Assembly: GCA_958510825.1 (NCBI GenBank)
Contig: OY294049.1
Coordinates: 37,848,774-37,912,773 of the forward strand
Length of the DNA: 64,000 bases
Direction: 5' to 3'
Source: Brachypterus glaber
Lineage: Eukaryota > Arthropoda > Insecta > Coleoptera > Kateretidae
The notes under the pieces were generated by a model. That model was not told the DNA's origin, did not search any database, and was given only the letters and a program-made list of their open reading frames with translations. The position numbers and the translations under genes were made by a program. This document shows, piece after piece, positions 23,977 to 35,800 of this stretch (positions within the stretch are counted from its first letter, which is position 1; each line of letters starts with the position of its first letter).

Positions 23977-26900
23977 TTACTCTTGTGGCTGTTGTTCAGT
24001 CACTAAAAATTTTTGCAGTCTACGTCTCCGGACTTCTTCCTCCGGGTTCGACGCGCTTCGTTCCGGGACGACGGTCTCGGTGTGGTTGGTGCTACTAGAT
24101 GGGCTGAAAAAATATACCGGAAATTACCTCAACTTTTGATTTTTAAATAGAACACCCTGTAGTGTATAAATTTTAATTAAGAATTAAATTCTGAGTACAA
24201 CTATGCATCAGTCTTAAAAAAAATAATGTGATTTAATAGCTCTAGGGGGGCATTAAAAAAAATAAGTTTTATTAAAAAAAATTATTTGCCTAGTTTCAAA
24301 GAGCTCCAAACTGGTTAATAATTAAATAAAACGTTGTTTCAAATTTTTCCTAAACCAAGATTAATTTTACATATTTCAAAGCTAACTAGATTTAAAATAA
24401 AAAAATTACATGTTTTGTCAAAAATTGACATGTTTTGTCAAAAATTGATAAACACAAGGTTGTTACTCAGATTACGCTTTTCGCGTTAGAATTAGGTATC
24501 ATACCTTTCTCCGTTTATTTTGAGTACGGTTTTGGCTGGGGATTCAGTGGATGGACCTGGAGTATCTCCCGCCGATCCGTTGTTGGAAGATTGCGCGGAT
24601 GTGGAGGCAGAGGGTCCTGGGTGCGTGGAGGACGTCTGTTGATTCGCGGGAGGGGAGGGAGCGGTAGTAGCGGGAGGGGTGGGAGTGGCGGTAGCAGTGG
24701 GCATTTGAGCAGAAAGTTGAGCTGCAGAGCTATATTGTTGCATCATCACTACTGCGGCATCTAACATAACCTAAAAACAAACAAAAATGTATAAAAAAAA
24801 TAAAATAAATATATATTATTTAAAAAATAAATATTATTATTATTATTACTCACCTGTATATTTCTCAGACAGTTTACTCTTGCTTCCAAATTTTCTCTCT
24901 CGTTCCCTTCCATCCGACGTAATTCCTCGACAGTCAAAACTCTCAAATTGGAAGGCGGCATTGGGGGCGGTGCCATAAAGGGCGGCATAAACGGAAACGG
25001 TGGAAACGTGAAAGGCGGGATGTTGGTTTGTTGCGTTCCTGCAGTACCATTACCTGCCGCACCTGGGGCACCGCCTGGGGGCGGTACAACTCCCGGAGTG
25101 GGTACACCGCCGGCTGGAGGAGCTGCAGGTGCTCCGCCTTGCGGTGCTTGTCCGTTTTGTTGGTTCATGCCCTGGTTGAACATTTGGAAGGGGTTGGGGC
25201 CGGCAGCGAATGGATTAAAGAAGGGGTTTTGGGGATTGGGGGGCGCAGGTCGCTGGCGTTGGTCGTTGTTGTTGGTGGGGGCGCGCAAGATGTTCAGTCT
25301 ACACGTAGGACACGTCTGCTGGCGCTGGAACCATGATCTGAAAAGAAAGATATATATTCTCCGAGAACCCAATAATTAATCATCACCACAGCCCGGATGG
25401 AAGTAGCCATTTACCAGGGGCATGCAAAAATTAGTATTTAAAAAAACTCTTTTTTTAAGTAAATAGACACTTTAAACTATTATTCACCTAGCGGAATTTC
25501 ATTTCACTTAAAATATTTTTTTTGAAAATTGTTTCTCTTTTCAAAAAACGAATATTAATAAAAAAAACACAATATTTTTGTTGTAACTATTCGTTTTTTG
25601 AAAAGAGAAACAATTTACAAAAATAAAAAATTCAGTCCTTCTGCACGAGTCATGGACTATGACCAAGTGACTCACTGAGTATTAACAGCGTCGACATTAT
25701 ATTCCGCTTGGTGAACAATAGTTTAAAGTGTCTATTTACTTGAAAAAAGAGGTTTTTAACATTCTAATTTTTGCATGCCCCCGGTAAATGGCAACTTCGA
25801 TCCGGGCTATATTCATCGCCTTAAACTTAAGTTTAAGGGTGATACCATTGTTCCAGGTGACCCTTTTAAAAAATGTAAGAAATATTGACCCAATATAGCC
25901 GAAAAACGAGGGTGGCGGGTGCAACCTTATTGTTTCATTCGGTTTTTCACTATTATTATTTAAATTAAATGTAAACTTTAGTAAAGATCTAATCTAATTC
26001 ATTAAAAAACTAAATATTAAATTAAAAATTTACCTGTTTAAAGCTAATATTTGTCACGGTAAATAAAAGTTTGATGTCTGACACCTTTACACAGCAAATT
26101 TCAATGTCAGTATAATGTTTCCAAATTAAAATATAAACGTAAACGACTATTTTAAATGTTTACTCGCGACCAAAACGTTATTGTTAGTCGATATCTAGAA
26201 CTGTAGACACTTTAATCAACTTATAGTTATAAAAAGTAGCAAAATTAATAGTAAATGTCGACATGTCTTCTAACTTTGAAATTGGTTAACCAATAGTTCT
26301 TGGCCAACTACTGGAATATTGGCCCTAGTTAAAAGTTAAAATTTAATTTTCTTCTACAAACGCAACCTGGCCGGGCCTTCATTGGCCCATTGCTGGTCAC
26401 ACAGGCCTTTAATGGCTGTTGGCTGTTTTTTTTTAAACATTCGTTGACTAAACTTTAAGCATTCCTTTAACTAGGTGTATAGGTATATATTATATTCTAC
26501 AGAACAAAGAAAATCCAAAATAAGAGTTTTAATTCTGATAACCTCCCAAACTTTAAGCTATAAACAAGGCGCTATTCTGTCGTAAGTCCACAAATGCATA
26601 TTATGTTAATTATTCATTTTTTTAAATATTAAAAACAAAGTATATTGGTAAGTAATTAACCTTAAATTAGATTACAAAAGTTATATAAATAATGAAGAAA
26701 TAATTTAACTATATAAAAAAGGTCCTTGTATGACAATAAATAAATACTAAATACTTTCTGTACCTACATACAGGGTAAATCAGAAGCAAGAATTCTACAA
26801 AAAAAAAAAAATAAGAAAAAAGTTTTTATAAAATGCAAAGTCCTGTGCTGGACGAGTTTGATTTGTGAGACGAGATACGAGGCTTGTAAAAACGCGAGCC

Positions 26901-29900
26901 CGACAAAGTAGTAGTTTCGGCCACTCGTATATGTGACCCTGCACAAAGAAACCCGGTTAGTGTGTCAAATTTACGTTATTACTTTTTTTTTCGGATTCTT
27001 ATGTAAAAAAGTTTTTGTGCAGGGTCACATATATGTATAGTTTGACGCACGGATCTGTGGCTACGGGAAATATGTTTGGAATGTGTGTGCAAGTGGGAGG
27101 CCCGTTGTAGGCACGCACGCCTTATAACGCTCTTGACGGAAAGAAGAGAGCGCGAATGATTCCTCGCTCTTTCGTAGGAGACTTTCTTTTATGCGGAGAA
27201 CTATATATTTTTGTTTTGTTTTGCCAAGTGCTGGTTTTTTAGTACCCGGTTAAATCCATTTTATTTATCTGGCAGATAACGCGCCTGTTAACATGTAAAC
27301 GTTGAAATCCCAATGTTTTCTTTACATAATAAACTATCAAATAAGTAACTACTATCTGATAGATAAATTTAACTCTGCAATGAACAAACCAAATTGGTTT
27401 GTTTAAATATATACTTAAATAAATGTATAGGTAGTTGAAAAACTTACATGACCTAAATTTGACAATATGCTATAGAGTATATACTATAAACAATACTGTT
27501 AAAATTATGACAAAATGTATATGCTTACTTTTAAAATATTACTGATAAGATAAATTCGTTTAAAAATGTACCTACAGATATAAATTGTACTGGCGTAAAT
27601 ATATTTATACTGTTTTAAATTTGCATCAAGTTTATTACACAACTATTAGTCATCATTTAACACAATTTGTTGTTTATTTATTGTATTGTATATAGAAGAT
27701 AGTACTTAAGTGCTGATATATTAAAGAAATTGTAGAATACTTGTTTAAATATTTTTTTACATGAACGACTTTTTATCCCTTTAGGTGTCTTTGGGATACT
27801 AACTTCCCACCGACTTTATATTCCTTTCAAAGCTGAGCCCAGCAATGAAATCTATTCCTTTAATTATTTTAAATTATTAATATACTGCTGGCATCTGTTA
27901 AAGACTCTGGGACATACTTCCGTAATAGTTGGGAAGATATTATCCCAGTGGTCCACAAAAAACACCAACTTTACGTGCCTGAGTAATAACATGAAAAAAA
28001 AATAGTTTTTTTTTAATTAAAAAAAAGGTAAAAATATAATTATGTCAGTACCAAGAAATATGTATATTTACTTTATAAACTTAGCATAAGAAAATATAGT
28101 TTCATATTTAACTTAGTAACAGCAAGAAATGCCAAATAAGTTATTTAATAAAATAATAGCTGTTTTGTTCTAAAAATACCCATTTTAATAAAACGCATTG
28201 TTTAAAATTTGCCAAACACAACGCCCTACCTCTTGCCCCCTAAAGGGTTAATACAGATTTTTTAGACAATGTATTTTTTCTCAACCCCTTCCGCTCCACA
28301 CAGATAGATAAATATTTTTAGGTATAGCAACAATTTTGTGGCAAATTTTGCGCAAAATCTACCACAATATCCACAGTTAAATATTCATATGCTGGATAAG
28401 AGCGGATTGTGTTTCAGTGGTATTAAACTTAGTACTTTCATTTAGAGCGTTGAAGAAGCCACGCAGGGATATGCGCCCAGCGTGGATATAATGGTAATTA
28501 AATTTTTTGCGCCAAATTTTAGGTATATCTTTTTTTCTTTATTTTCCATAAAAATTTTAATCTGGTATACCGGGTGAGTTTTATTTATGTCCACCCCCAA
28601 AATTAAAATGATTCATCATTCGATAAAAACGAAACTTGAGTGACATATAATATTACATTGGCTATAAAATCTGCCGTTCTAACCTGAAAGGTCCTATCTA
28701 CATAGGTTTAACATACACAGATAGGAAATTTCAGCTTAGCAAGGCAGAAATGGCGGATTTAATCTTTTTGTTTCACTTCCTCTTTCGCCGGAAGTGGCAT
28801 AAATATGTTCTTTTTAGTTCAACACCCTGTAATGTTTACATTTTTGAATTCAGCCGATAATTCTGATTGTTTTTTTTTTACTTTTTTTGTTTCCAATGGT
28901 ATCAGAACGAGATACACCTTGTTTTTACTTACTTAAGCTTAAAAAAATATAAAACTAATATTAAAATAAAAATTGGACCAGGGACAGCGAATTATAGCTA
29001 AAAAAACGAATTTTTGCCCTGAAATCCTATTTTTATGTCCCTGCAAAACTTTATTTGTAGAGTATTTTTCTGCTATTTTTCTTATACCAAATTTATGATT
29101 TACTTTGAAGATTAAGTAAGTAAAAAGAAAGTATATTATGTGTATCTCGTTTTTATACGATAAAAACCAAAACGAAAAAAACGGTAAAACAAAACAATCT
29201 GTTTTTTTTATACATAGAATTTTCAGCTGGATGCAAAAATGTAAAAAATTACAGGGTATTTCGGTCTATTATTATAAAATAGATTTTTCCTCCTCCTTCG
29301 CCGTCAACTTTTATTACCCCCGAGACGATAACTCAATGATCCCAGCCGAGAACTCAATGATCCCAGCCGAAAACTCACTTTTATTACCCCCTAGTCAATT
29401 AAAAAAAAAAAAACATTTATACCACTTGTGAAGTGAAACAAAAAAATTGAATCCGCCATTTCATAGCCAATGTAAAATTATATAAATCACCAAAGTTTCG
29501 TTTTTATCGAATGAAGATTAATCTTTATTTTAGGGGTGGATATAAATAAAACTCACCCGGTAGGTCCCTATACCATAATAAACCGGCTGGAGCGGAAGAG
29601 TTTCTTTGCTCACGCGATACGAGACGTATTATAGTATACAATAGACGGCATGCGCTTATGCTCATAATTTCAAAATTTGGACTCACCTTAAACAAGAAGT
29701 GTGGAAAATGTGGTTGCAGGGTAGTTTTTTCGAACCAGTCACCATCTCCTCCCTACATATGATACAGACGTTATCTGCTGCCAGCAGTTCCTCAGTTGTG
29801 GCATCCGGATACAGTGTGTTCATGTTATGTATGGCCCTTCTTGACAAAATCACATCGCTGAATGCTTTCTTGAAATTTCTGATGGTATAATACATAGGTC

Positions 29901-31106
29901 TAAATGCAAAGAGTGGCAAGGTGTATATTCTGACCATAATTGCTACAAAAGCAACATATAAAATGACCTTGATAAGCCCCATACAAAGTTCTGTATATAA
30001 AAGGAACACAGCCTTGTTTTCCCATGGTGTTTCGCTGTTTAAGTCTACAGAGTGTAGGCCATATTTGATGGCAATGTTGGCCACAACTGTGATGAGGATC
30101 GCATATTCAAAGCCAAATACTAGTTGCACTGAGGCGCCTTTAGATATTGTCGATAGGTATGCGTGTTGGATGAAATAAAGATCCAAAGAGCCTAGGAGAA
30201 GTAACAGGCATAAAACTCTTAGGTGGAAAAGCCAACTTATCACAGGACTTCTTTCCATCTACAAGAAATACAAAATTAGGATTAGAATGAGAAATGAAAA
30301 ATTACGAGGGGTTTGGACTTTTTGTAACTCCCTTAGGGCTGACTTTCAGACTAACCTTTATGGGAACTTTTTTTGATATTTTTGGATGTAGAATCACCTC
30401 TTAAATTTTGGCATGCCAGTTACTGATCACCCTGTATATTTTTAATAGTTACTTACATAGTCAACTCTGTCTTCAGCCAGCCAGTGAAATGATTTGAGAA
30501 ATAGTAGCAAAGTAAAAAGTGCTACAAATTTAGGGTTAAAGTCATCTCGAAATACTGTAAAAGCTAAACATGTCTCTGTTATTGCATACCATGACCTTTC
30601 CATTAAATGCTAAAAAAAACGATATTGTATGGTCTATTTTAGATTTTTAGGTGAGAACAATAGGGTTCTAATACAAAATTTTGACAAAATAAGTCCAAAT
30701 ATTGACAAACAGTCAATACTTTAAGTCTTTACGACTTGGCAGTTTATTGCACAAAAAAACTGTAGTATTTGCTATGGTTCTCACTTCATGGTTTATATAT
30801 TGGTGTATGATATGTGTTTTAAGCTATGTTACCTCAAACTCAGTTGTTCGAAGCTGGCCAAAAAATACCCTCCTCATAATTTTGCCAGTTATCCATACAC
30901 ATATGAAGGCCTGTATGTAAATGACCTGAAATAGCAAACTTGTAAGATATATTTTAGAGGATAGATACAATACTTACGGCCATACTGGGGTTGGACTTGG
31001 TAATATATACAACAGAAGGGTAGAACTGTTTCTTCTGGTAATAAGCATTTGCTACTACCATAGTTGTTAATGTTAAACTAAGTACAGATATTCCTATTGA
31101 CCTCAT
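23977..31106 (-). CDS. Syvn1: E3 ubiquitin ligase synoviolin/HRD1
   Basis: HRD1 is the multi-pass ER membrane RING ligase at the centre of ER-associated degradation. Seven exons: 31106-30978, 30925-30833, 30609-30457, 30258-29687, 25337-24854, 24770-24505 and 24103-23977. They total 1824 nt, 607 residues (human 617). Exons 1-4 encode the hydrophobic membrane domain (KKQFYPSVVYITKSNPSMA, ASVQLVFGFEYAILITVVAN). The RING-H2 domain spans residues 290-328 (CIICREE, PCNHIFH, CPTC) and is split by the 4.35-kb intron 4. A Pro/Gly/Asn-rich tail follows, then a conserved helix (LRVLTVEELRRMEGNERENL and NIQVMLDAA) and a C-terminal RRRRLQKF. Junction phases all agree. In Drosophila the gene is sip3. It is head to head with the Speedy gene. 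Confidence 0.97.
25391..25807. mobile_element. MITE with about 110-bp TIRs, GCCCGGAT ends
   Basis: Left GCCCGGATGGAAGTAGCCAT, right ATGGCAACTTCGATCCGGGC. The arms continue through GGGGCATGCAAAAATTAG and AAATAGACACTTTAAACTAT. An inner palindrome GTTTCTCTTTTCAAAAAACG is also present. Confidence 0.88.
26929..27032. repeat. Inverted repeat ATGTGACCCTGCACAAA
   Basis: ATATGTGACCCTGCACAAA at the left and TTTGTGCAGGGTCACATAT at the right, about 65 bp apart. Confidence 0.75.
28569..29562. mobile_element. About 1-kb element, ACCGGGTGAGTTTTATTTAT ends
   Basis: Left ACCGGGTGAGTTTTATTTAT, right ATAAATAAAACTCACCCGGT, with the arms continuing past 100 bp (ATTCGATAAAAACGAAAC, ACATTGGCTAT). An AT-rich interior without transposase contains the 21-bp tandem repeat. 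Confidence 0.85.
29330..29371. repeat. Two tandem copies of a 21-bp unit
   Basis: AACTCAATGATCCCAGCCGA plus G/A, twice, with a partial third (AACTCA). Confidence 0.9.
30305..30440. mobile_element. Solo end of the GGTGATTCTACAT family
   Basis: The sequence ...CTCCCTTAGGGCTGACTTTC... to TTTTGGCATGCCAGTTACTG followed by CACCCTGTATAT matches the right arm of the element at 37797-38497. The left arm is missing. In Syvn1 intron 3, about 17 bp from exon 3. Confidence 0.75.
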
Positions 31107-31409
31107 TTTGGCCACTTAATTTTATTAATCTACACAAATATCACCAAAATTACCACATTGGAAATGTATTTTTTGAAAACTTTTCAGTTTAGCTACGTGT
31201 TTTTTGATAGTTGTATGTTGATTTTGGAAACGTCAAAATATGTCAACTCTAGCGGCCATTTTCTGAACCAATCGGCGTGGACGAAAATTACTGGCCACAG
31301 CTGACTACAGAAATGCGCGAACTTTAAATCACAGTTGTCTTTTAAAACATTTGAGCGCGCTTGAAAAAGTTGAGATTTTATTTTAAAAATTAAAGTGTGA
31401 ATTTTTAAA
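31107..31409. promoter_or_regulatory. Shared divergent promoter Syvn1/Speedy
   Basis: 303 bp between the start codons of Syvn1 (minus) and the Speedy-like gene (plus). The region is less AT-rich in its middle than its surroundings. No TATA box was identified; the assignment rests on gene geometry. Confidence 0.45.
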
Positions 31410-32017
31410 ATGTTTATTAAAATGAAATCAAGATATTTCTTTTCTTTACTAGGTAAGATAAATGTTTTAAATTATCACCGAGATAATCATTTTTTCTTTT
31501 CTTTTAAGAACATGAAAATATTCAAAATTTGCTTTTTGAAGATCCTTGTTGTACATTATTGGATAAATATCATTTGATTACTGTATTTCAGTACTTCCTT
31601 AGAGCTAAATTATCGGCTGCAGAATACACATTGTACAATTTTTATATCGCACTGTAAGATTAAAAAAATAAATAAAAATTATAATTTTTAAATTATTTTT
31701 TTTTTAGATTTATCAGTCATGAAATAAATGAAGACGTTGATCATTACAAAGATATAATTCTAGACAGCTTTTTGAAAAATAAATTGAACCGTTCATATAA
31801 TTTAAAAATGTTTAATAGAGACAGATTAATATTTTTGGAAAGAATGAAATATCGTGCTATCATTGATAAGGATACAAGTGATACCTATTTTGAGTTACTG
31901 CCTAGCAATTTTTGGACTAGAGTTAGATCACCGTACCATTGCAATATAATTTTTAATGAGAACTTCTTATGCAACATATGCGCTTGTCCAACAAATCAGT
32001 ACAATTTTAAAAATTAA
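31410..32017 (+). CDS. Speedy/RINGO-type CDK activator
   Basis: Three exons, 31410-31452, 31509-31653 and 31708-32017, give 165 residues. The product matches the Speedy/RINGO core, a cyclin-like fold that binds and activates CDK1/2 without cyclin. Matching segments are LLFEDPCCTLLDKYHLITVF then QYFLRAKLSAAEYTLYNFYI (vertebrate: DLCCKIADKYLLAMTFVYFK, RAKFTISEHTRINFFIALYL) and DRLIFLERMKYRAIIDKDT (vertebrate: RDQLWDRIDYRAIVSRRC). The C-terminus has a Cys pair (LCNICAC), as in vertebrate CSLCGKK. Junction phases are consistent (G|AA, CT|A). A second in-frame ATG at 31422 could be the true start. A near-perfect hairpin follows the stop codon (32029-32079). Family assignment is strong; the cell-cycle role in this species is inferred. 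Confidence 0.88.
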
Positions 32018-32028
32018 CTAAATATCCT

Positions 32029-32079
32029 AGTCACTCTATTTAGCGGCGTTTGCTAAATCCGCCGCTAAATAGAGCGACT
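32029..32079. repeat. Near-perfect 20-bp-arm hairpin after Speedy stop
   Basis: AGTCACTCTATTTAGCGGCG and CGCCGCTAAATAGAGCGACT pair with one mismatch around an 11-base loop. It begins 12 bp past the stop codon and would form a strong hairpin in the 3' UTR. It could be a small palindromic transposon remnant. Confidence 0.7.
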
Positions 32080-32858
32080 CTAATATAGTCAAGTGGCAAC
32101 ACTGAATTTCCAGGGATTTTTTCAAGTTGGCAATAGGTAGTTGCAGCTATTTGAGGTTATGTTGCCGATTACTGTCACTTTGACAGCAACTGTTGCCATT
32201 ATAGAAACCATAAAATGCAAACTTGATGAGAAATCAATGTTACCACTTTTTAAAAAAATGTTTCATTGTTTAATTAATAATTTCCCCAGTTTTATTGTTT
32301 TTTACATGATTTTTTTAGATTCTAAAGACATGTTTTTTAGTTTAGGATTAAGATTTGAGTTTGTTTTTAGTTTTTTAAGCAAAAAAAAATGTTTTTTTAT
32401 TAACAATCATTTATTTTGTATAAAAACATACAAGTCAAACTCAAAAAGTACTTACATATTTTAACTCATTAACTATAAAATAATATGGCGCGATAAACCG
32501 AAATTAAGTTATTTAATAAAAATATCACCCTAATTAAAAAATAGATTTTTTATAACTTACAACTAATAAATATAAGTTAATAATAAACATATACAAATAT
32601 TTTTTCTTAAGAACACTTTTTTTGCAAAATTTCTTCGTTACACCGAGAAAATTGCGTTAAGATCTATTCAAAATAAAATCTTTTTTTTCTACAAACGTTA
32701 TGTAAAGCGGACTTTTTTATTCCCGTTTAAATTTAAAAATGCCTAAAATTGAAGTTTTTAAAACATACTTTAAAGAATGTAATTTTACTGGGTAATTCCT
32801 ACAAGAATGAACGTTTGTAGAAAAAATATTGTATGTAACACGTTCGAAAATCAAAACA
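32080..32858. other. Convergent intergenic region, Speedy/RhoGAP
   Basis: AT-rich sequence between the convergent 3' ends of the Speedy gene and the RhoGAP gene. It contains open frames of up to 107 codons (32141-32464) with no recognisable family and AT-rich composition, so no gene is called. It probably holds both 3' UTRs. Confidence 0.5.
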
Positions 32859-35800
32859 CTAAAGTTCGCATTTCGGTGCAACTAAAACTTTAAGTGGAGT
32901 TTTCCTATCTATACCTACAGGCGTCCTACACAGCCTTTTTGGTGATCTCACATTTAAATTTTTCTTAATATGTGGCACATTTCTGGGGGTCCTCGGCGAA
33001 CTCACATTAGTGTACACGTGATCACTTTTTCTAGTTGGTGAACCTAAATCATTTTCTTTATTTTTCAAAGCTACATACTGTTTTGCCATATGTAATCTCT
33101 GTTTATGGTTTAAATTTGCCGCTCTTCTCCTTGGAGAAAGGCTCTTTTTGCCTATCCTCCTTTCTTCTTGTCGTAATGTTTTAACTCTATAAGATAACCT
33201 ACTTTCATTGTTCCTTGCTGAGCCTATTTTACCTGTTGAAACGTTTTTTACCTTTGGAACGGTTTTCACATCGCTATTTTGAGAAGACTGATCCGAGTCT
33301 TGTAGATTATCAAATAATTTAGCTTTTGCTAAAACCATTCCAGCATTTTGGGACCTTATCTTAGCTATACTTGCTCTACTATTAGCAGAACTCATGGAAC
33401 TGGGCGTTTTAAAGGTGGAAAAGAAATTTTCCGCGCTCACCCATTGGACATTTGAACTACCCGATGTATTTGTAGATGTTTTTGAGGCATTTGAACGGTT
33501 AGACTGTTTTACAGGGGTAGGAGTTTTGAAGTTATTAAAAGACGAACTTCTTGTAACCATACGCTGGATTTGAGGAGGTGTAATGGGTTCTGGTTCTTTT
33601 TTCGTTATTTTAGGGGAATTTTGAAGTATTAAACTATCAGTAACTTGAACACCCGACGTATTAACATGCCAGGACAGATTTCTGGTTACTTTATTGTTTT
33701 TTCGTTCCATTTCTCGGGACCTTCTTCGCAGTGAACCGATTTTTCTAGCACTAGGAGATCTCATTATTTTGTTGTCCGAATTTCTTCTTATTCTCAAATC
33801 TCTACTCAATCTTCTGGCTAAATGATCAGTTGTAGGGCTTAAAGGTTGCATATGATCAAGAGTTTGCTCATATGCTGTTTGTACATTGTCTATGGTGTGT
33901 ATTTTATCTTCTACATTTAAATTATTTTCATTTTCTTCGATTTGTTTTTGTAATTGCACATTGTCAAATTCCATGGATATTCTCCTCTCCATGGCTGAAA
34001 CTCTTTCTTTGATTTCCTCGTATTCAGTTTTAGGGATCCTTACGTAATCTGGCTCTGTTAAAACCTCGTTGCTGTTTGTATCCTCCGCAATTTGTGTTTC
34101 TTTGGCACCCTTGCGTATTTCCGGTTTCTTCATTAAAGCGCCAGCGCAAGAATTTCGTTTTTTCTTCCGGAAGTTGGCGGCTTGGCTGACTTGAGACCAT
34201 CTTCGCTCCAGCATTGCCCTAGGACCCAGACTGTTCCTCCTCTCTTTAAACTCATCCTCTTCTTTTAGGCTTTTCACGCTTTTACTTCTTTGGTACCACT
34301 GAGATTTCTTTTCTTTTTGTCTATAAAAAAATAACAAATATGTAATTAAACTAAATTAAATTTTTTGATATTTACAAATTTAAAAAATCTATATAAAATA
34401 TTTAACTATTCCCTAAAACGACTATTGTTTGATTAACGCAGTCGTCCCTCCGAAGTGACTGATCGATTTCGTGCTTTTTAGCACTCTTCAGAGCCACATA
34501 TCGGTAGTAGGGACAACTACGAAAATCAAATCCTTTCCATATATCTCTATATGGAGTTTAAAAATTGTTGTAAGAAATAGCAAAAACAGCTAGCGACATC
34601 TACTGCTAAAAGCAGAGACTGGATAAACCTATCGACAGTCCAAAAAAGGAAGCAGGCTCTGAAGAGTGCTAAAAAGCACGAAATCGATCGGTCACTTCGG
34701 AGGGACGACTGCGTTAATCAAACAAAAGTCGTTTTAAGGAATAGTAAAATATTTTATATAAATATGTAATTATCTTAAACCCCAGTACACAAGAGAAAAA
34801 AAATACTATTAAAAAATACTCACATTTCAAATGTATCCAAACTGTTTAAACTTTGCTGAGATGCTATCAGTTTATCTTTGGCACTGAAAAAAATTAAATG
34901 ATATAATAATAATAATAATAATAGTAATACTATTATTGATTAATCAATATTGTTCTGTACACAATATTAAAAAAAAAAACTTACTTGGGATTGGAACATA
35001 TAGGAGTCCTCCTTGGCGTAAACGGCGTGTTGAGAATTGCAGAGTCCGGTAATTTATTAACCACTTCTCTCCTAAACACAACGAAACATTGAAATTATTT
35101 TTATGCACGCGTTATCTAGATTATTTTTCTTACTTTCTTAACGCGGACATCCCCGCTTCTGCAGCTTTCCGCTTCTTCACAGATCTGTTGATAGAAGGTG
35201 TTAGTAGTAAATCTGGGACAACTAGATTTGGTTCCTCACCCTTTGGTCCTACCATTTTCTTGAACCCGTGGAACATCCCTGTGCAAATAATCTTTTAATA
35301 CATATTTTTTTGGATTTGGGTTCTATGGAAGGACATGCACTGAAATAACTACACATATAAGCTTACAGTGATTTAAAAAAGACTAAAATAATGGTTAAAT
35401 TGCTTTGTTTTGTAGATGTGTTGTTTTTTCTCATTGGAGGATATGGAATCACATAAAAGTAAATTATTCATGTGATTCTTTTTTAATTTTAAGTTTAAAG
35501 AATTTCCTAAAAAACATATTAAAGTAGCTCAATTATCTACGAGAAAATATATTACAGTTACATACATTTCTAATTTTATGTAAAAAGTTAGATAGTCATT
35601 TACTTGTCAAAGATCCTGATCTTCGCTTCTTTTTTCTGCCATCACCATCACCAATACTGCCAGAGTTCACCATTCTATCGATGATAAATTCCGGTATGAC
35701 ACCAACACTGCTCGCATTGTCAATAAGCATCTAAAAAATGCAAATAAAATATACAAAAATGTTTTAAAATATTGCTGAAGAGAAACTACAGTACCCTATA

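Larger units (their letters stand above)
25338..29686. other. Syvn1 intron 4 content
   Basis: A 4.35-kb intron that splits the RING domain. It contains two elements with long terminal inverted repeats (25391-25807 and 28569-29562), a GTGACCCTGCACAAA inverted repeat (26929-27032) and a 21-bp tandem duplication (29330-29371). Otherwise AT-rich with no gene seen. Confidence 0.6.

Noticed and set aside
24435..25379. Gly-rich plus-strand frames opposite Syvn1 exons 5 and 6
   Set aside because: Antisense shadows of the Pro/Ala/Thr-rich Syvn1 coding exons.
32141..32464. 107-codon plus-strand frame after the Speedy gene
   Set aside because: Phe/Ile/Lys-rich low-complexity translation of AT-rich DNA, no family.
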